NCBI RefSeq assembly: GCF_000003855.2
Contig: NW_003101669.1
Span: forward strand, 748,795 to 812,794
Source: Blastomyces gilchristii SLH14081
Lineage: Eukaryota > Ascomycota > Eurotiomycetes > Onygenales > Ajellomycetaceae
Direction: 5' to 3'
DNA length: 64,000 nucleotides
Part shown: positions 34,775 through 46,461 of the stretch, piece by piece
Layout: each line of letters begins with the position of its first letter
Numbering within the stretch: the stretch's first letter is position 1
Translations under genes and position numbers: made by a program
The notes under the pieces: generated by a model
Database searches by the model: none
Seen by the model: only the letters and a program-made list of their open reading frames with translations
Told to the model about the DNA's origin: nothing

Positions 34775-36452
34775 ATGCTGCCAGTATTATCGGAGGATTT
34801 CTCGAATCTTGCCTGCCCTCAAAGGCTCAAGTCCGCAATGATGACGCTCACGACGTCGTCGGCATCCGAATCGCCTGTGACGCCATATCTGCTGTTCATC
34901 ATATTCATCACCACCTTGGGCCCCCTTCAATTTGGCTACCATCTAGTAAGGAAATGCCTCTCTACTGCGTATTTACATGGGATTATCCCACAGTCTCGAG
35001 TTCTATAAGTTGGTTTTCCAGTCAACACAGCTTGCTAACGGGAAAACCAACCCTTTCTTTTCCACTTCAAAGGCTGAGCTCAATGCTCCCAAAGACGTCA
35101 TCACCTGTTTGAAGAAAAGTATTACTTTAAAAGGGCAAACAACAACTTCGGGGCTACCCCAATGTATCCCGATGAATGAGTTTCAATTCGGCATCGTTAC
35201 GTCAAGTTATACCCTAGGCGGTCTTCTAGGAGCTCTTATTGCTGGCCCCTTCGCAACCAAATACGGCAGGCTCCTCGCTCTCCGCGCGACTACGATATTC
35301 TTTGTTCTAGGCCCCATTGCCGAAACCCTTGCCACCGGAATCGAATCGCTGAGTGCGGGACGGTTAATCTCAGGCATTGGAGCAGGCGCCGCGATCGTTG
35401 TCGGGCCTATATATATAGCGGAAGTGGTGCATGTGAGCCAACGAGGGTTCTTCGGCGCCTTTACACAGGTCATGACCAATGTTGGAATATTACTTTCCCA
35501 ATCTCTGGGGTACTTCCTAAGCAGAGATAGCCTATGGCGTATTATCCTTGCGGTTGCTGGTGCGATTGGTGCTCTGGAACTGCTTGGATTGTTCTTTGTT
35601 CCTGAGAGCCCCATCTGGCTGGCTGAACATCAACGTGCTATCCATGCGCGACGAATCCTTCAGCGCATCCGCGGAAAGAATAATGATATTGAACCAGAAG
35701 TAAAAGCCTGGCGAGTCCCACCTGGCGAGACTGATACCCGAACATCAGAGGAAGAATCTCTCCTCACACCACCAGCCGGGAATCTTCCTCCCAAGCGCCC
35801 CCCCGTCTCCATGCTAGGGGTCGTCGCAAGCCCAACATACCGCCCTGCAATCATCGCAGTCATCGCCGTCATGGTCACCCAACAATTCACCGGCATCAAT
35901 AGTATAGTCATGTACAGCGTCTCCATCCTATCTGACATCCTCCCAACCACCGCCCCGCTGCTCGCCGTCGTGATCTCCGCTCTCAATCTCATAGTTACCC
36001 TCCTCTGCGCCCCACTGGCCGATAAACTAGGCCGCAAAACATGCCTCCTCCTCAGCATCACAGGCATGGGCCTCAACTCCATGCTCCTCGCGCTGGGCAT
36101 CGCGTTCAATTTCCAAATTCTCTCCGCCATCGCGACGCTCCTATTCGTAGCCAGCTTTGCAGTCGGGCTTGGACCCGTTCCATTTATCCTTGCGTCGGAA
36201 CTCGTTGGGCCCGAGGCAGTTGGTGCAGCCCAGAGCTGGGCCCTGGGCGCCAACTGGACTGCTACTTTTGTTGTAGCGCAGTTCTTCCCGCCGCTTAATG
36301 TGGCGATGGGAGGGAAAGGGAGGATCTATTGGGTGTTCACGGCTTTGGCTGTGGTGTTGGGTTCGTTTTTGGCATCGTGGCTCCCGGAGACGAAGGGGAA
36401 ATCTACTATGGAGGAGGTTTGGGGCCTGCGGGAGGAGAGGAGGGTTGATTAG
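34775..36452 (+). CDS. MFS sugar-transporter-family protein, Vps73/YBR241C type, 516 aa
   Basis: Two exons, 34775-34945 and 35073-36452; the join LQFGYHL/AELNAPKDVITC is the conserved first-helix motif of this group. Sugar-porter signatures are visible: GLLGALIAGPFATKYGR, GRLISGIGAGAAIVVGPIY, VPESPIWLAEHQRAIHARR, the helix-7 block QQFTGINSIVMYS, LADKLGRK and the terminal LPETKGKSTMEEV. About 12 membrane segments. Yeast relatives (Vps73, Ybr241c) sit in the vacuolar membrane; the substrate is not established. The first 27 or so residues before MMTLTTS are weakly supported and translation may start at the internal methionines. Confidence 0.88.
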
Positions 36453-37611
36453 ATTATATTTGCTTTCTCGTCCCATGTATTTCGTATTCCTCCAAGTTTT
36501 TTCCTCTTGTTTTCTTCCTTCGCGGGATTGGGAGCTACGAGCTCGTCTAATTTCTTTATCAATGTCATAGTGTAGATCAAGATATGTGGTAATAAGTGCA
36601 TGTGCTATACTGGTCATATTATTTTCTTCCACTTTCATACCCGCTATCTCAATAAATCGTTCATTTTGAAAAAGTTAAACACTTAGTACGGCGGCTTGTT
36701 GTAGCAAATAATAAATATACTTTTCACATAATTCCACAGACGTAGCACAGGAGTAGGATATAAGGCCATCTTTCCCACCCCTCCATCCCAATCTACCGCG
36801 TTGCGTGCCCATTATCACTGGCTCCCCTGTTGAAAAATCAATCTTCATAAAAAATTAAAGGAAAGAGAGGCCCGAGATGCGATGATCCTCATCACCCCAT
36901 AATTTTTCTTAAGCTGAATCGGTCTATATTGTATGTAATGTATGTACGTACTAGCCTGCAACCACAATCACCCCTGGGTGAGCCATGATATCCTGGCCTG
37001 TTCGCTTCTCTCTCGCCAAATGGGCGCCCACGGACAAGGAGGAGCTGAACAAATTACATTTGGCTAAACGGCTTGGTCGAACGATTGATCACTGCTTCTG
37101 GCCTCGTATCTCGAAAGGCAAAAGCGCATTCCCCGGATGTAACTAGCCAAATGTTATGCATCACAGAATCCCTTTGATTAGCAGAATGTAGCTAGCATTA
37201 GGTGCAAGTTTTATTTTGAGAATCATTAAGATTTGCACGAGTGATATGTCTGAATATATAGTTTATTGAGAGAGAGGAGGGAGGGGGGAGTAAGAGACCA
37301 GATAAAGGCATAATAGATGATTTCAAGAAAAAGAAAAAGGGGGGGAAAAAAGCCTAAATTAATTAAAACTGCAATAAAGAATAAAGTGTATTAAGTAGTA
37401 GTAGGAAATAAATAGCAGTGAATTATTTTTTTTAAAACACAAACCAAGGCAACTCATTCTTTTAACTCTCTCTCTCTAAGGAAAATCCGTTTTTTGAAAT
37501 AATAAAGCTCTTCTTGTGTTTTTAAGTGGAGCTGAATAGAAGAGAATAACTAATGACAAAAGAAATATTTCAATCAAGGAATGACAATGACTGCACAGAC
37601 GGTGACGGCAG
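36453..37611. other. Convergent intergenic region
   Basis: 3' flanks of the sugar transporter and the repeat protein. AT-rich with A-runs near 37,320-37,400. No gene recognised. Confidence 0.5.
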
Positions 37612-39659
37612 TCACATGACGGCAGGTGTTGTGGTAGTGGTAGTCATTTGTGTAGTGGTGGTGGTGGTCGCTGGTGTAGTGGTAGTGGTTCCTGGAGTAG
37701 TGGTGGTGGTCACCGGTGTGGTGGTGGTGGTTACTGGTGTGGTGGTAGTGGTGGTCGCCGGTGTAGTGGTGGTGGCAGGGCTGGTAGTGGTGGTGGTGGT
37801 GGTCGCCGGTGTGGTGGTGGTGGTTACTGGTGTGGTGGTAGTGGTGGTCGCCGGTGTAGTGGTGGTGGCAGGGCTGGTAGTGGTGGTGGTGGTGGTTACT
37901 GGTGTGGTGGTAGTGGTGGTCACCGGTGTAGTTGTGGTGGTGGTTGTAGTTGTCACAGGGCTGGTTGTAGTGGTAGTGGTGACCGGGCTCGTAGTGGTAG
38001 TGGTGACCGGGCTCGTAGTGGTGGTGACTGGGCTTGTGGTTGCAGTGGTGGTGGTGGTAGCAGTGCGAGTGCGAGTTATGGTGCGAGTTCTAGTGGTGCG
38101 AGTTCTAGTGGTGCGAGTTCTAGTGGTGCGAGTTCTAGTGCGCGTTTCAGTACGAGTTTTAATTCGTGTTTTGGTCTGAACCTTCGTAGGATATCCCTTA
38201 ATCGGATACTCCTCGGTGGGATATAGGTCAGTTGGGTACTCTTCTGTAGGATAATCCTCTGTCGGGTAAGCGCCAGTTGGGTATGGGTTAGTAGGATACT
38301 CCTTGGTGGGATATAGGTCAGTTGGGTACTCCTCAGTAGGATAATCCTCTGTTGGGTAAGCATCAATTGGGTATGGATTAGTAGGATATCCCTTAATTGA
38401 ATACCCCTTGGTGGGATATAAGTCAGTAGGGTACTCCTCAGTAGGATAATCCTCTGTCAGGTAAGCACCAGTTGGGTATGGGTTAGTAGGATACTTCCTG
38501 GTAGGATACTCCTCTGTCGGGTATGTGTCTGCTGGATACTTCTCAGTAGGATAATCCTTAGTTGGGTGAGTGCCAGGGTTGGTAGGATGCTCCTCTGTCG
38601 GGTAAGTGTCTGTTGGATACTTCTCAGTAGGATAATCCTTAGTTGGGTGAGTGCCAGTTGGGTATGGATTGGTAGGATGCTCCCTGGTAGGATACTCCTC
38701 TGTCGGGTATGTGTCTGCTGGATACTTCTCAGTAGGATAATCCTTTGTTGGGTGAGTGCCAGTTGAGTATGGGTTGGTAGGATACTCCTCTGTCGGGTAT
38801 GTGTCTGTTGGATACTTCTCAGTAGGATAATCCTTTGTTGGGTGAGTGCCAGTTGGGTATGGGTTGGTAGGATACTCCTCTGTCGGGTATGTGTCTGTTG
38901 GATACTTCTCAGTAGGATAATCCTTTGTTGGGTATGCATTCATTGGGTATGGGTTAGTAGGATACTCCTCTGTCGGGTATGTGTCTGCTGGATACTTCTC
39001 AGTAGGATAATCCTTTGTTGGGCGAGTGCCAGTTGGGTATGGGTTGGTAGGATACTCCTCTGTCGGGTATGTGTCTGTTGGGTACTTCTTAGTAGGATAA
39101 TCCTTTGTTGGGTATGCGTTCGTTGGGTATGGGTTAGTAGGATACTCCTCGGTAGGATACGCATTCTTATCCGTACGATAACGCCTAGTTGACGTTCTAA
39201 ATGTCGTTGGCCTTGACTTGGTGCTCTTTGGATTCGGGCGTCTAGGGACGCAATAGCCCAACCCCTAGACAAAAAGTTAATGGCGATTAAAATGAGCGTG
39301 AAGTCGACAGTAGGTCAGTTGCCTTACCGTATCATATTCGCAATGTTCCTTGCCGTCACCAATTTTAACGCACTTGCCGTTCCGAAATTGCCAGTTGTCA
39401 GAGGTCCTGAAGGGGCCGCACTCATAGCAAGGTCCTCTTCCATGCCCTGCAAGCATGATACATTCAGCCACAGAATGGCTGAATTTAGACGCACACCAGA
39501 TTACGCAAACAGCATAGCCATCCTGTCCTCCTGCGTAGGTCGATGTAATGACACCTACAAGTAATACTTAGTAAATGCTGTATTATAGCTCCCCTGGTTT
39601 TCATCGCAAATGAGCAGCTCACCAAGCAGAAGGAATGGAAGTAACAGAACGCGCCCCAT
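37612..39659 (-). CDS. Secreted Thr-rich protein with Cys-rich head and YPT repeats, 638 aa
   Basis: Three exons: 39623-39659, 39328-39554 and 37612-39264. The joins give a signal peptide (MGRVLLLPFLLLGVITSTYA) split by intron 1. Residues about 20-100 form a compact domain with eight cysteines: CVIWC, ECIM, CYECGPF, KCVKI, HCEYD and YCVPR. Then come about 60 pentads of the type x-Y-P-T-x, arranged in 30-residue super-repeats (TYPTE EYPTN PYPTG THPTK DYPTE KYPTD), then an Arg/Thr stretch (TRTRTTRTRTTRTRT) and a long Thr tail with Pro, Val and Ala. No GPI signal or membrane segment at the end. A Thr in every pentad would allow dense O-mannosylation. I know no matching family; a wall or secreted adhesive/protective role is inference. 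Confidence 0.8.
38190..39160 (-). repeat. Coding minisatellite, 90-bp super-repeat of 15-bp units
   Basis: Adjacent 90-bp copies (for example about 38,780-38,870 and 38,870-38,950) are nearly identical, and all changes keep the frame. The near identity suggests recent expansion or exchange between copies, so copy number probably varies between strains. Confidence 0.8.
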
Positions 39660-41025
39660 TGCTGCAATGGAGAGACACAGGTTAACTGGTGGAATGAAAA
39701 TCCAATCTGTGGTAATGAATGTGGAAGTCTTAATACAAGTAGATATGTAGCTCAGCTCATGTGTTGTTTCTCTTAAGATAGAAGCCGAAGAGATAGGAAG
39801 TAGATAGCTAGGAGGCTCAGCAATATATATGTCGATTCAACATATATTCGCCATCTTTAACGATATCTATAATGATATCAATCATTAGGCATTCAAAAGC
39901 GTCATACAATCAACGATTGTATGGATGAAAGCCTAGAAGAAGAGAAGACCCTGAAAGACATGTCTTTGTCTGTGGAGAATGGTTGATAGAATGCCCAGGG
40001 TATAGGCACGAAACTGGAGGATTGAGACCAGACCCGAATATCGGATCATAACCCTGCATGTCTTGTTCATGATAATAGATCTGGAGAATGTGGCCGTCAG
40101 GAACCACTGTATCTGGAGACCTTGTCGACGGAGTGTGTGGATGATGAACTTGAACATGAACCTGCTTGGTTGTCAAGAAAGAGGCTGCGTCGTGTGCTTA
40201 GTCAGCTGCCCAGGCCTGTTGGTCAGTCAACACCATCGACCAACCTCTTCGACATCCACGAAAGCAGGAATCTCTTCGCTTTCACACGCTCCGGTTGCTC
40301 GATGCCAACTTGAATGCAGCTATCTGTACCATAAGAAACATTGTCTGAAATGGGGCTCTCAGTCCAATCCACGGTACTGGTGTCTTTGCCGTCTTGTTCC
40401 GTCCCGAGGCCGTCTCTATGCCATATCCAACAACGAGCTTGGGGTTGTGAATCTTGATTTTTGGAGTATTTGAAAAATCTGGTCTTGTTTTTTTTAAGTT
40501 GTCAACGCGGCTGTTTATGCGGCAATCTCTGCACTTTTGGAGGTTTTTCTTGGTTTCATGTCAGATTTATCCAGATCTGACCATCTGCACAGTACATATC
40601 CCTCTAGATTGACGCAGGACAAAACTTTATTTTACGTCCAATCCCTGCTAGCACTCCGACGTCGTGGAACAATAAATGCTCCCGAAGGTTGATATTCGTG
40701 TCATAGACATTTAGATCTTAGATACGCCGGATTAGCACTCGGCTTGTTCATCCTGCCTGGCAAAAGTTAGCTAGGCGCACCCGTTTTGAAGGAACTAAGC
40801 ATTTGGACCTATGATAAATGCTCAATCCATCGTTAGGGCATGTGTTTCTCGCCGGAGTTGTTGCTCATTGGCATACACTACGATTAAGTGACTTGTCATT
40901 CAGTCCTAATCGAGGGTCATCGTACTCCAGGCGAGGATAGATGGTCCGAAAAGCATTGGCTGCCAAGTTCGGATTTATTTTGACTAGCACGGCTATCAAT
41001 TGGCACAGGGTGGGATGAAGTTTCT
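39660..41025. other. Intergenic region with coding-like remnants
   Basis: Promoter of the repeat-protein gene plus a stretch at about 39,910-40,480 where the minus strand reads like protein in two frames (WIWHRDGLGTEQDGKDTSTV; QIYYHEQDMQGYDPIFGSG) without a start codon. I cannot identify it; it may be a decayed gene. Confidence 0.4.
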
Positions 41026-43021
41026 CTAGCGCTTGCTAACAGCATCCACTTCCTTGGCTAAATCAATGAGCATCTTCACAGTCTCCCTGTCAGAGTCATC
41101 TACAGGAAAAGTACGATCGGCTGTCAAGCAACAAATGTTGCTCTCAGTAAGCTTCCACGCATCAACTTCCCCGGGAATAGCTGGCTCCACCATGTATGCC
41201 TCGAACTCGGCTGGCTTCCGCTTCTTGCTATCGGCGTATTTGTTGCTTAGAAGCCATCCATTGAACCACAGCGGCATGCCATTGGTATCCAAGTGTAGTA
41301 GCTGGGGGCCGCAGATTGTGTAGTTTTCTGGCTTTTGCTCATTTCCTTCTAACGATGCCCGTCTCCCGTTTTTGGAGTCCTGCTGGAGGGTAATTTCATC
41401 TTTGGGCGGGGTCTCCTCGTCCTTAGCCTTTGAACCACGATCCTCAATCTTTCCAATAATGCCTGTAGCTCCACCATAAAATGCATATTGAGTGTCTCCA
41501 ACTAGTTCCCAACCAATCCAAAATGTTTCTTTATCACCTAACGTGGAATCAGCAGATTGAAATTGTTGATTAAGGGAATGGAGGCAACTTACCATAAACC
41601 ATATCGTACACACCAATTTTATTCTCGTCTTTATTCCCGTCTCGATCAGAGCCGTTCATCCTGCATACAAGCAACATTGCCATAAAATGTCTCCACTTGT
41701 CGATCACTACAACCCCGGACTCTTGCATATGGCCGCTCTCGCCTGTCCAAAATCTGGTCGCCATGGCGTTCCTAGATATGGGCCTGGGAAGAATTTGTTG
41801 CAGCCACTCCTTTTTCGATTCTGGCATGATACGCCGGTCTTTGAAGAATAAAGCGCCTGTTTCTGTATATGCTTTTTCTTCGAAGAGTTCTTCCGGATTC
41901 TGTAGGAAAAGTGCATCGGCGTCGACGAAAAGGACCTCCCGGAAACTCGAGAGTAGCATAGAGAAGGGTTTGGCTGCCCAGCCCTTGAGCTCCCATCCCT
42001 CATCATTTACCATCTGGCTAAGGTCTCTTGTAATAACCCCTGGGAGCATTTCCAGTTGGGCACGATAATCTTCGCCCAGATCGCCATCACCTAGATACAT
42101 GATCTCAATGGGTAAATTGCAACCAAGTCGTCGAAAAGATTTAATCGATACAAGTAGGTAAGGTGCTTGCTTATTTCCCGCTGTGGAAACAATCCCTCGA
42201 CCTCCTTTTTGAAAGTTCACATGGAGATGCATGTGGCCGGGGAAAACAGGGGAAGTCCATGGGAAGAGATGTGTCGCCAAACGTTGTGAAAAGGAGCGAT
42301 ACGATTCATACAGATGAACGGTCTCAGCGAAAGTTGATGATGATGGCAGCGCTTTTGGGTTAGTTCGTAGATACTGTATAATATCATCGCGCACATACAT
42401 GATGCCACCCTCTGCAAGAATATGTAGATTTTCCCAGGCTTGGAAATAGCGGTTATATGCTCTCGTTCTCAGCCCGACTTCTCGCAGTTTCTCCTTCCCA
42501 GTCCCCTCGATCGGTTTCAACAATTCCCTAATATGGATTTCATCCGGCATTATCGACAGGATGTACTCAAGCCCAGCTCTAATATGAGCAACGTTTCCAT
42601 CTTTTTTTGTTTGGAGGTGTGAAGTAGTAATACGCCTACTATGGCCTTCTCGTATTCCTGGCGGCGGATCCATAACCAAATCATGTTTCTCTACAGGATC
42701 TAGCTCAGGTAGTATATCTGCTTCCGGAATCATCATCGCTGGCTGGGAATCCTGAAGGACTTTGTTTTCTTTGAGATTTGGGTTTCCGGTCATCGGCGGG
42801 GTATTGTATTCGCTTCGTCGCTCTTTTATGTATAGCTCGGGTGCAAGGGAAGTCAAAGTCATAAAGCACAAAGTGATTGCGCATAAAAGAAACAATAATC
42901 GCACAGCAGTTCTCCATCTTCGAGGTGGAGAGTAACGGCGAGATAATCGATATCGACTAACCTGACGGGACCACATCATATTGGCTGAGGAAGGCTCATC
43001 TCTAAGGCTCCTAGAGGCCAT
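41026..43021 (-). CDS. GT71-type alpha-mannosyltransferase, type II membrane protein, 646 aa
   Basis: Two exons, 41593-43021 and 41026-41537, joined as DMVYG/DKETFWIGWEL. A basic cytosolic tail (RRYSPPRRWRTA) precedes one membrane anchor at about residues 41-60, the layout of Golgi glycosyltransferases. Family landmarks: APYLLVSIKSFRRLGCNLPIE, KPFSMLLSSFREVLFVDADA with the DxD-type DAD, FLQNPEELFE, ALFFKDRR, SGVVVIDKW and, in exon 2, WIGWELVGD and YTICGPQLLHLD. GT71 holds the yeast Mnn1 alpha-1,3-mannosyltransferases that cap N- and O-glycans. Donor GDP-mannose is inferred by family. Its start lies 804 bp from a nucleotide-sugar-transporter gene on the other strand. Confidence 0.85.
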
Positions 43022-43824
43022 ATGAGTTCCTATGCATCTTCTAAACGCATGAGAAGTAGTCTAGAAGTGGGCAGTTATTGGCCCGTGGGAACGTCCAGTA
43101 AGGACTCAAGGAGCAGCTCGCGCTCCCTGGTATTTACTTGCGTCGGCGCACATTTGTGCTGGGAGGCCTTGAGGGATCTGCTCCCAGTGGCGCTCTCAAT
43201 TAATTCTTGAAAACGAATCTAGACTCAGTGCTGTACGGAATAGTCTTGAGTAGGCGTAAGCCATTTTTCTGTTGTTTATCGATCCATGGCCTATGGTGAT
43301 GCTAGGAGCGCCAGTTCTATACGGAAAACAGGATAGAAGTTGCATCGTTCAAAACTAGATATTTGCTGCACAATTCGCATGTGGATGTGGATGCAATCCC
43401 CTGGACTAGCCCGCATGGGAACATGTGGATGGAGACTAAACTCCTTCTACCCTAACGCGGCCCGCAGGCCAAGAAAGGAGCTTTTTTCAGCCACTGCTTG
43501 CTTCTATTATTATTGACAGCCATGTTTTGTTCCCGCACGCGTGGAGTCCGTTCATGGCAAAGACGATTTGGGTTATCCCGCGTTGATTCAATCGCTGGCC
43601 TCTAAGGTGACCACCTCCTACCGCCTCGGAACCGCTCCAATCTTGCTAGTTTGATGCCAGTCAAATGTCCTAACTAGAAGGAAAGGGCTTATACGGGAGC
43701 TCTTAGGCACACGCCTATGTGACAGCCCCCGGGCTCAAACAGATCAAAACTACCCAGTCGCAGGGCAACATAAACCGCAGGCTGTGGACTGTAGACGGCG
43801 GAAGTAACACATCGGCGATTCAAG
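43022..43824. promoter_or_regulatory. Divergent promoter region, GT71 and SLC35-type genes
   Basis: About 800 bp separate the two start codons, so the pair may share regulation. I see no specific binding site I would name. Confidence 0.4.
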
Positions 43825-44920
43825 ATGAAGGAGATAGATATTGAGGAAGCGGCGGTTACCCCGTCACCGAAAGCAAGCAAAGGTCAAAATTGGCCTCTTG
43901 TTGCGTGGATAACGGTGAATGTGTTGGCGACAACGGCGATTGTATGCCCGTCCCCCTTCGTTACTTAGAGCCCATGCGATATTAAGAGAACAGATAATGA
44001 CTAACAGCGAAATATAGGTCTATGTTAATAAATTAATCTTCACCGACCCGTCCCTAGGGAGATGCCCTCTGGGCTTTGTCGCCTTCCACTTTTTCATCAC
44101 ATCGGCGATGTTATACTTAACTTCTCGCCCGAAAGTGCGCTTATTCGTCCCAGTACGGGCGAGTATCGTCTCCGTGCTCCCTCTCACATTGATTATGTGC
44201 GCCAACGTTGTCTTCCTAAACTTGTCGCTTGCCTTTTCCACGATCATATTCTACCAGGTCGTTCGGATTCTACTCACTCCTCTTACTGCCATCATCGATT
44301 TTTGCTTCTACGGCTCGAAAATCCCTTTCAGGGCATGCCTCGCCCTTATCCCTACCTGTATCGGAGTCGGGATAGTATCATACTATGACTCCTCCTCAAA
44401 ATCTAAGAAAGCCACTGTAGAAACTACCTCAGCGCTTGGCGTGGCCTTCTCATTTGCTGGCGTCACTATCAGCGCGATATACACCCTTTGGGTTGCACAG
44501 TATCACAAAAAGCTGAAGATGGATAGTATGCAGTTACTTTATAATCAGGTCCCCTTCGGCGCATTGCTTCTCTTCATCTTCAGCGTTCTCACAGATACAT
44601 TTCCTGTTTGGGGTGACGTGGTCCCTCGACAATGGATGTTACTTGTGATCAGTGGAGCTTGCGCCTGTATCGTCAACCTCTCTCTCTTCTTCATTATCGA
44701 CCATGCAGGCCCGGTCAGTAGTACCGTGACTGGCCACCTAAAAACTTGCGTCATCGTTGGACTTGGCTGGGCCACGAGCGAAAAGGTAGTGGGTTTTGAA
44801 AGCAAGTTTGGTATCCTTTTCGCAATATTAGGGATCATGCTGTACTCGTTTGTGATGCATGGGAGGAATGCGAAAGGTTCTCAACCGGAAAAGGGCAGAG
44901 AGGACGAAGTCGTGAAATAG
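43825..44920 (+). CDS. Nucleotide-sugar/triose-phosphate-type transporter (SLC35E3-like), 339 aa
   Basis: Two exons, 43825-43941 and 44018-44920, joined as LATTAI/VYVNKLIF. About ten membrane segments. TPT-family features: the first helix ending VNKLIF, FVAFHFFITSAMLYL, NVVFLNLSLAFSTIIFYQVVRILLTP, the hinge YNQVPFGALLLF, and the last-third block FFIIDHAGPVSSTVTGHLKTCVIVGLG. Proteins of this group sit in the Golgi or ER membrane and exchange a nucleotide sugar or sugar phosphate. SLC35E3-type members have no settled substrate. Gene position between two glycosyltransferase genes suggests it supplies a donor sugar for them; this is inference. Confidence 0.88.
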
Positions 44921-45195
44921 ATGCCCAGGGATGGATGAGAATGTTTATGTTGTATGATTCTATTGCCACCCCCCCTCCCACTTGAGGGATTATAATGTTG
45001 ATATAACGTCAGCTGCTATTTAACCATCTGTGTACATGTACTTAATTTTTTTGGGAGGTTATACAGTGTCTTGGTGATCAGTTTTGGAAAGCGTGAGTGG
45101 TACATGGAATTTAATGTTTATTGACTGGGGACTGATTAATAGATAAATTATACGAGCAACCATTCATTATTGTTTTGACATACTTGCGGTGACAT

Positions 45196-46461
45196 TCAAG
45201 GTTCAAACTCCCCATAATCCATCTGGCAATCCTCATATTTACACGAACACATTGTCCCCTCACCTGCACATAACTCAGAAGTAGCACTCCCTAGTTTGAA
45301 ACGGGCCAGCTTTCCGCTTCCAGTCGACATTTCTTTACTCCATTCTGTATCCTCTATCAAATCTGGAACGGAATGCACGGCTTTCCCTGTGACCTCCGTT
45401 ATCCAGCCGTATCGTTTCCAAATAATCTCCGACAGGCGACGGTGTGTCTTGTACTGATGCACGGCATATTGAACGTCTCCCCTCTCGTTCAATGCCTCGC
45501 CCCACTCATTGATATTCACAATCGGTGTTGTGCCGACCGTGCCAAAGAGCGCCTCTTCATTCGGCACCATGGATGCGTGTCCGAGCCCCGCTTGAGTCAA
45601 CTTGGTGTCGAGTAACTTTGAATAGAATATATGGATGTGGATAGCCTGATCATTGCATTCATACTTTGACCACATCAGCTCCGCTGCCATGGTCCGCAAA
45701 TACACTGCCATTGCCATTGCAGTACCGTATGTCGACCCGGCACACAGGCGATCCAGGGACTTGTAAGACTCCGCTTGGTTTTGCGACATATAGGAACGAG
45801 CGCACGCATCGAACCAACCAACATGCACTTTACATTGACCAATTTTCAAGCCGCGCCACTCTGCGAAGTAGAGCAGTTCAGTACCGCTTCCCATCTCCAT
45901 GTTAAATGGGTTGCGCTGGAATGCCACGTCGAGGTCGCAAACGAGTATCTTGTCCCAAGCAGTCGGCACGCCCCCAACGAAATTGGCGAACCCCTGAAAC
46001 CGCCTCATGACAATAGGTGCATCCGTTTCGGGTAGCACCCCGACGAATTCCAGAGAGGGGTACCTTTCAAGCAGAGCTTTGAAACCGTCTGAGGGGGTTC
46101 GAGCGACGTCGGGAGGAGTGATGATTTTCACGAGGACTTTGACTGGGAGGCAGGCAGAGTGGTCTGGCACATCGTGGCCGACTGCCAGCTCCAGCGACTG
46201 CATAAAGATGAATATCTGGTCCAACATTTTCGCTCCATCCACGGCGCTCAGAATAAGATTGGGTTTCAAAGAAGGACATGATGTGATTGTGGTAACAGGC
46301 CGCAGGGCCTTCATGTCCACTTGAGAATTCCACTCAGAGAATCCGACTGCTATGGATTTCACATTGAGGTAGACGCAGATGGTCACCACGAAAATTATTA
46401 AATAGACGAAGGGGCCTCGTTTAAAAGTCCATCGACAAAGCGACACAGCATTGACGCCCAT
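45196..46461 (-). CDS. Type II membrane glycosyltransferase-like protein, 421 aa
   Basis: Single exon. One membrane anchor at about residues 16-38 (GPFVYLIIFVVTICVYLNV) behind a short basic tail. The lumenal part has a DxD-type motif in KILVCDLDVAFQRNPF near residue 173, the usual metal/nucleotide-sugar site of GT-A fold enzymes. It also has conserved-looking stretches around WFDACARSYM, CNDQAIHIHIF and HQYKTHRR, and a Cys-rich end (ELCAGEGTMCSCKYEDC). I cannot assign a CAZy family. It converges on the SLC35-type gene (275 bp between stops) and diverges from the GT17-type gene. Confidence 0.72.
   Translation of the reverse strand: MGVNAVSLCRWTFKRGPFVYLIIFVVTICVYLNVKSIAVGFSEWNSQVDMKALRPVTTITSCPSLKPNLILSAVDGAKMLDQIFIFMQSLELAVGHDVPDHSACLPVKVLVKIITPPDVARTPSDGFKALLERYPSLEFVGVLPETDAPIVMRRFQGFANFVGGVPTAWDKILVCDLDVAFQRNPFNMEMGSGTELLYFAEWRGLKIGQCKVHVGWFDACARSYMSQNQAESYKSLDRLCAGSTYGTAMAMAVYLRTMAAELMWSKYECNDQAIHIHIFYSKLLDTKLTQAGLGHASMVPNEEALFGTVGTTPIVNINEWGEALNERGDVQYAVHQYKTHRRLSEIIWKRYGWITEVTGKAVHSVPDLIEDTEWSKEMSTGSGKLARFKLGSATSELCAGEGTMCSCKYEDCQMDYGEFEP

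Noticed and set aside
37553..38179. Long Val-rich open frame on the plus strand
   Set aside because: It is the reverse complement of the Thr codons of the minus-strand repeat protein; no start context, domain or introns of its own.
38190..39160. CRISPR-like array
   Set aside because: The repeats are coding tandem units without unique spacers, in a fungal gene.
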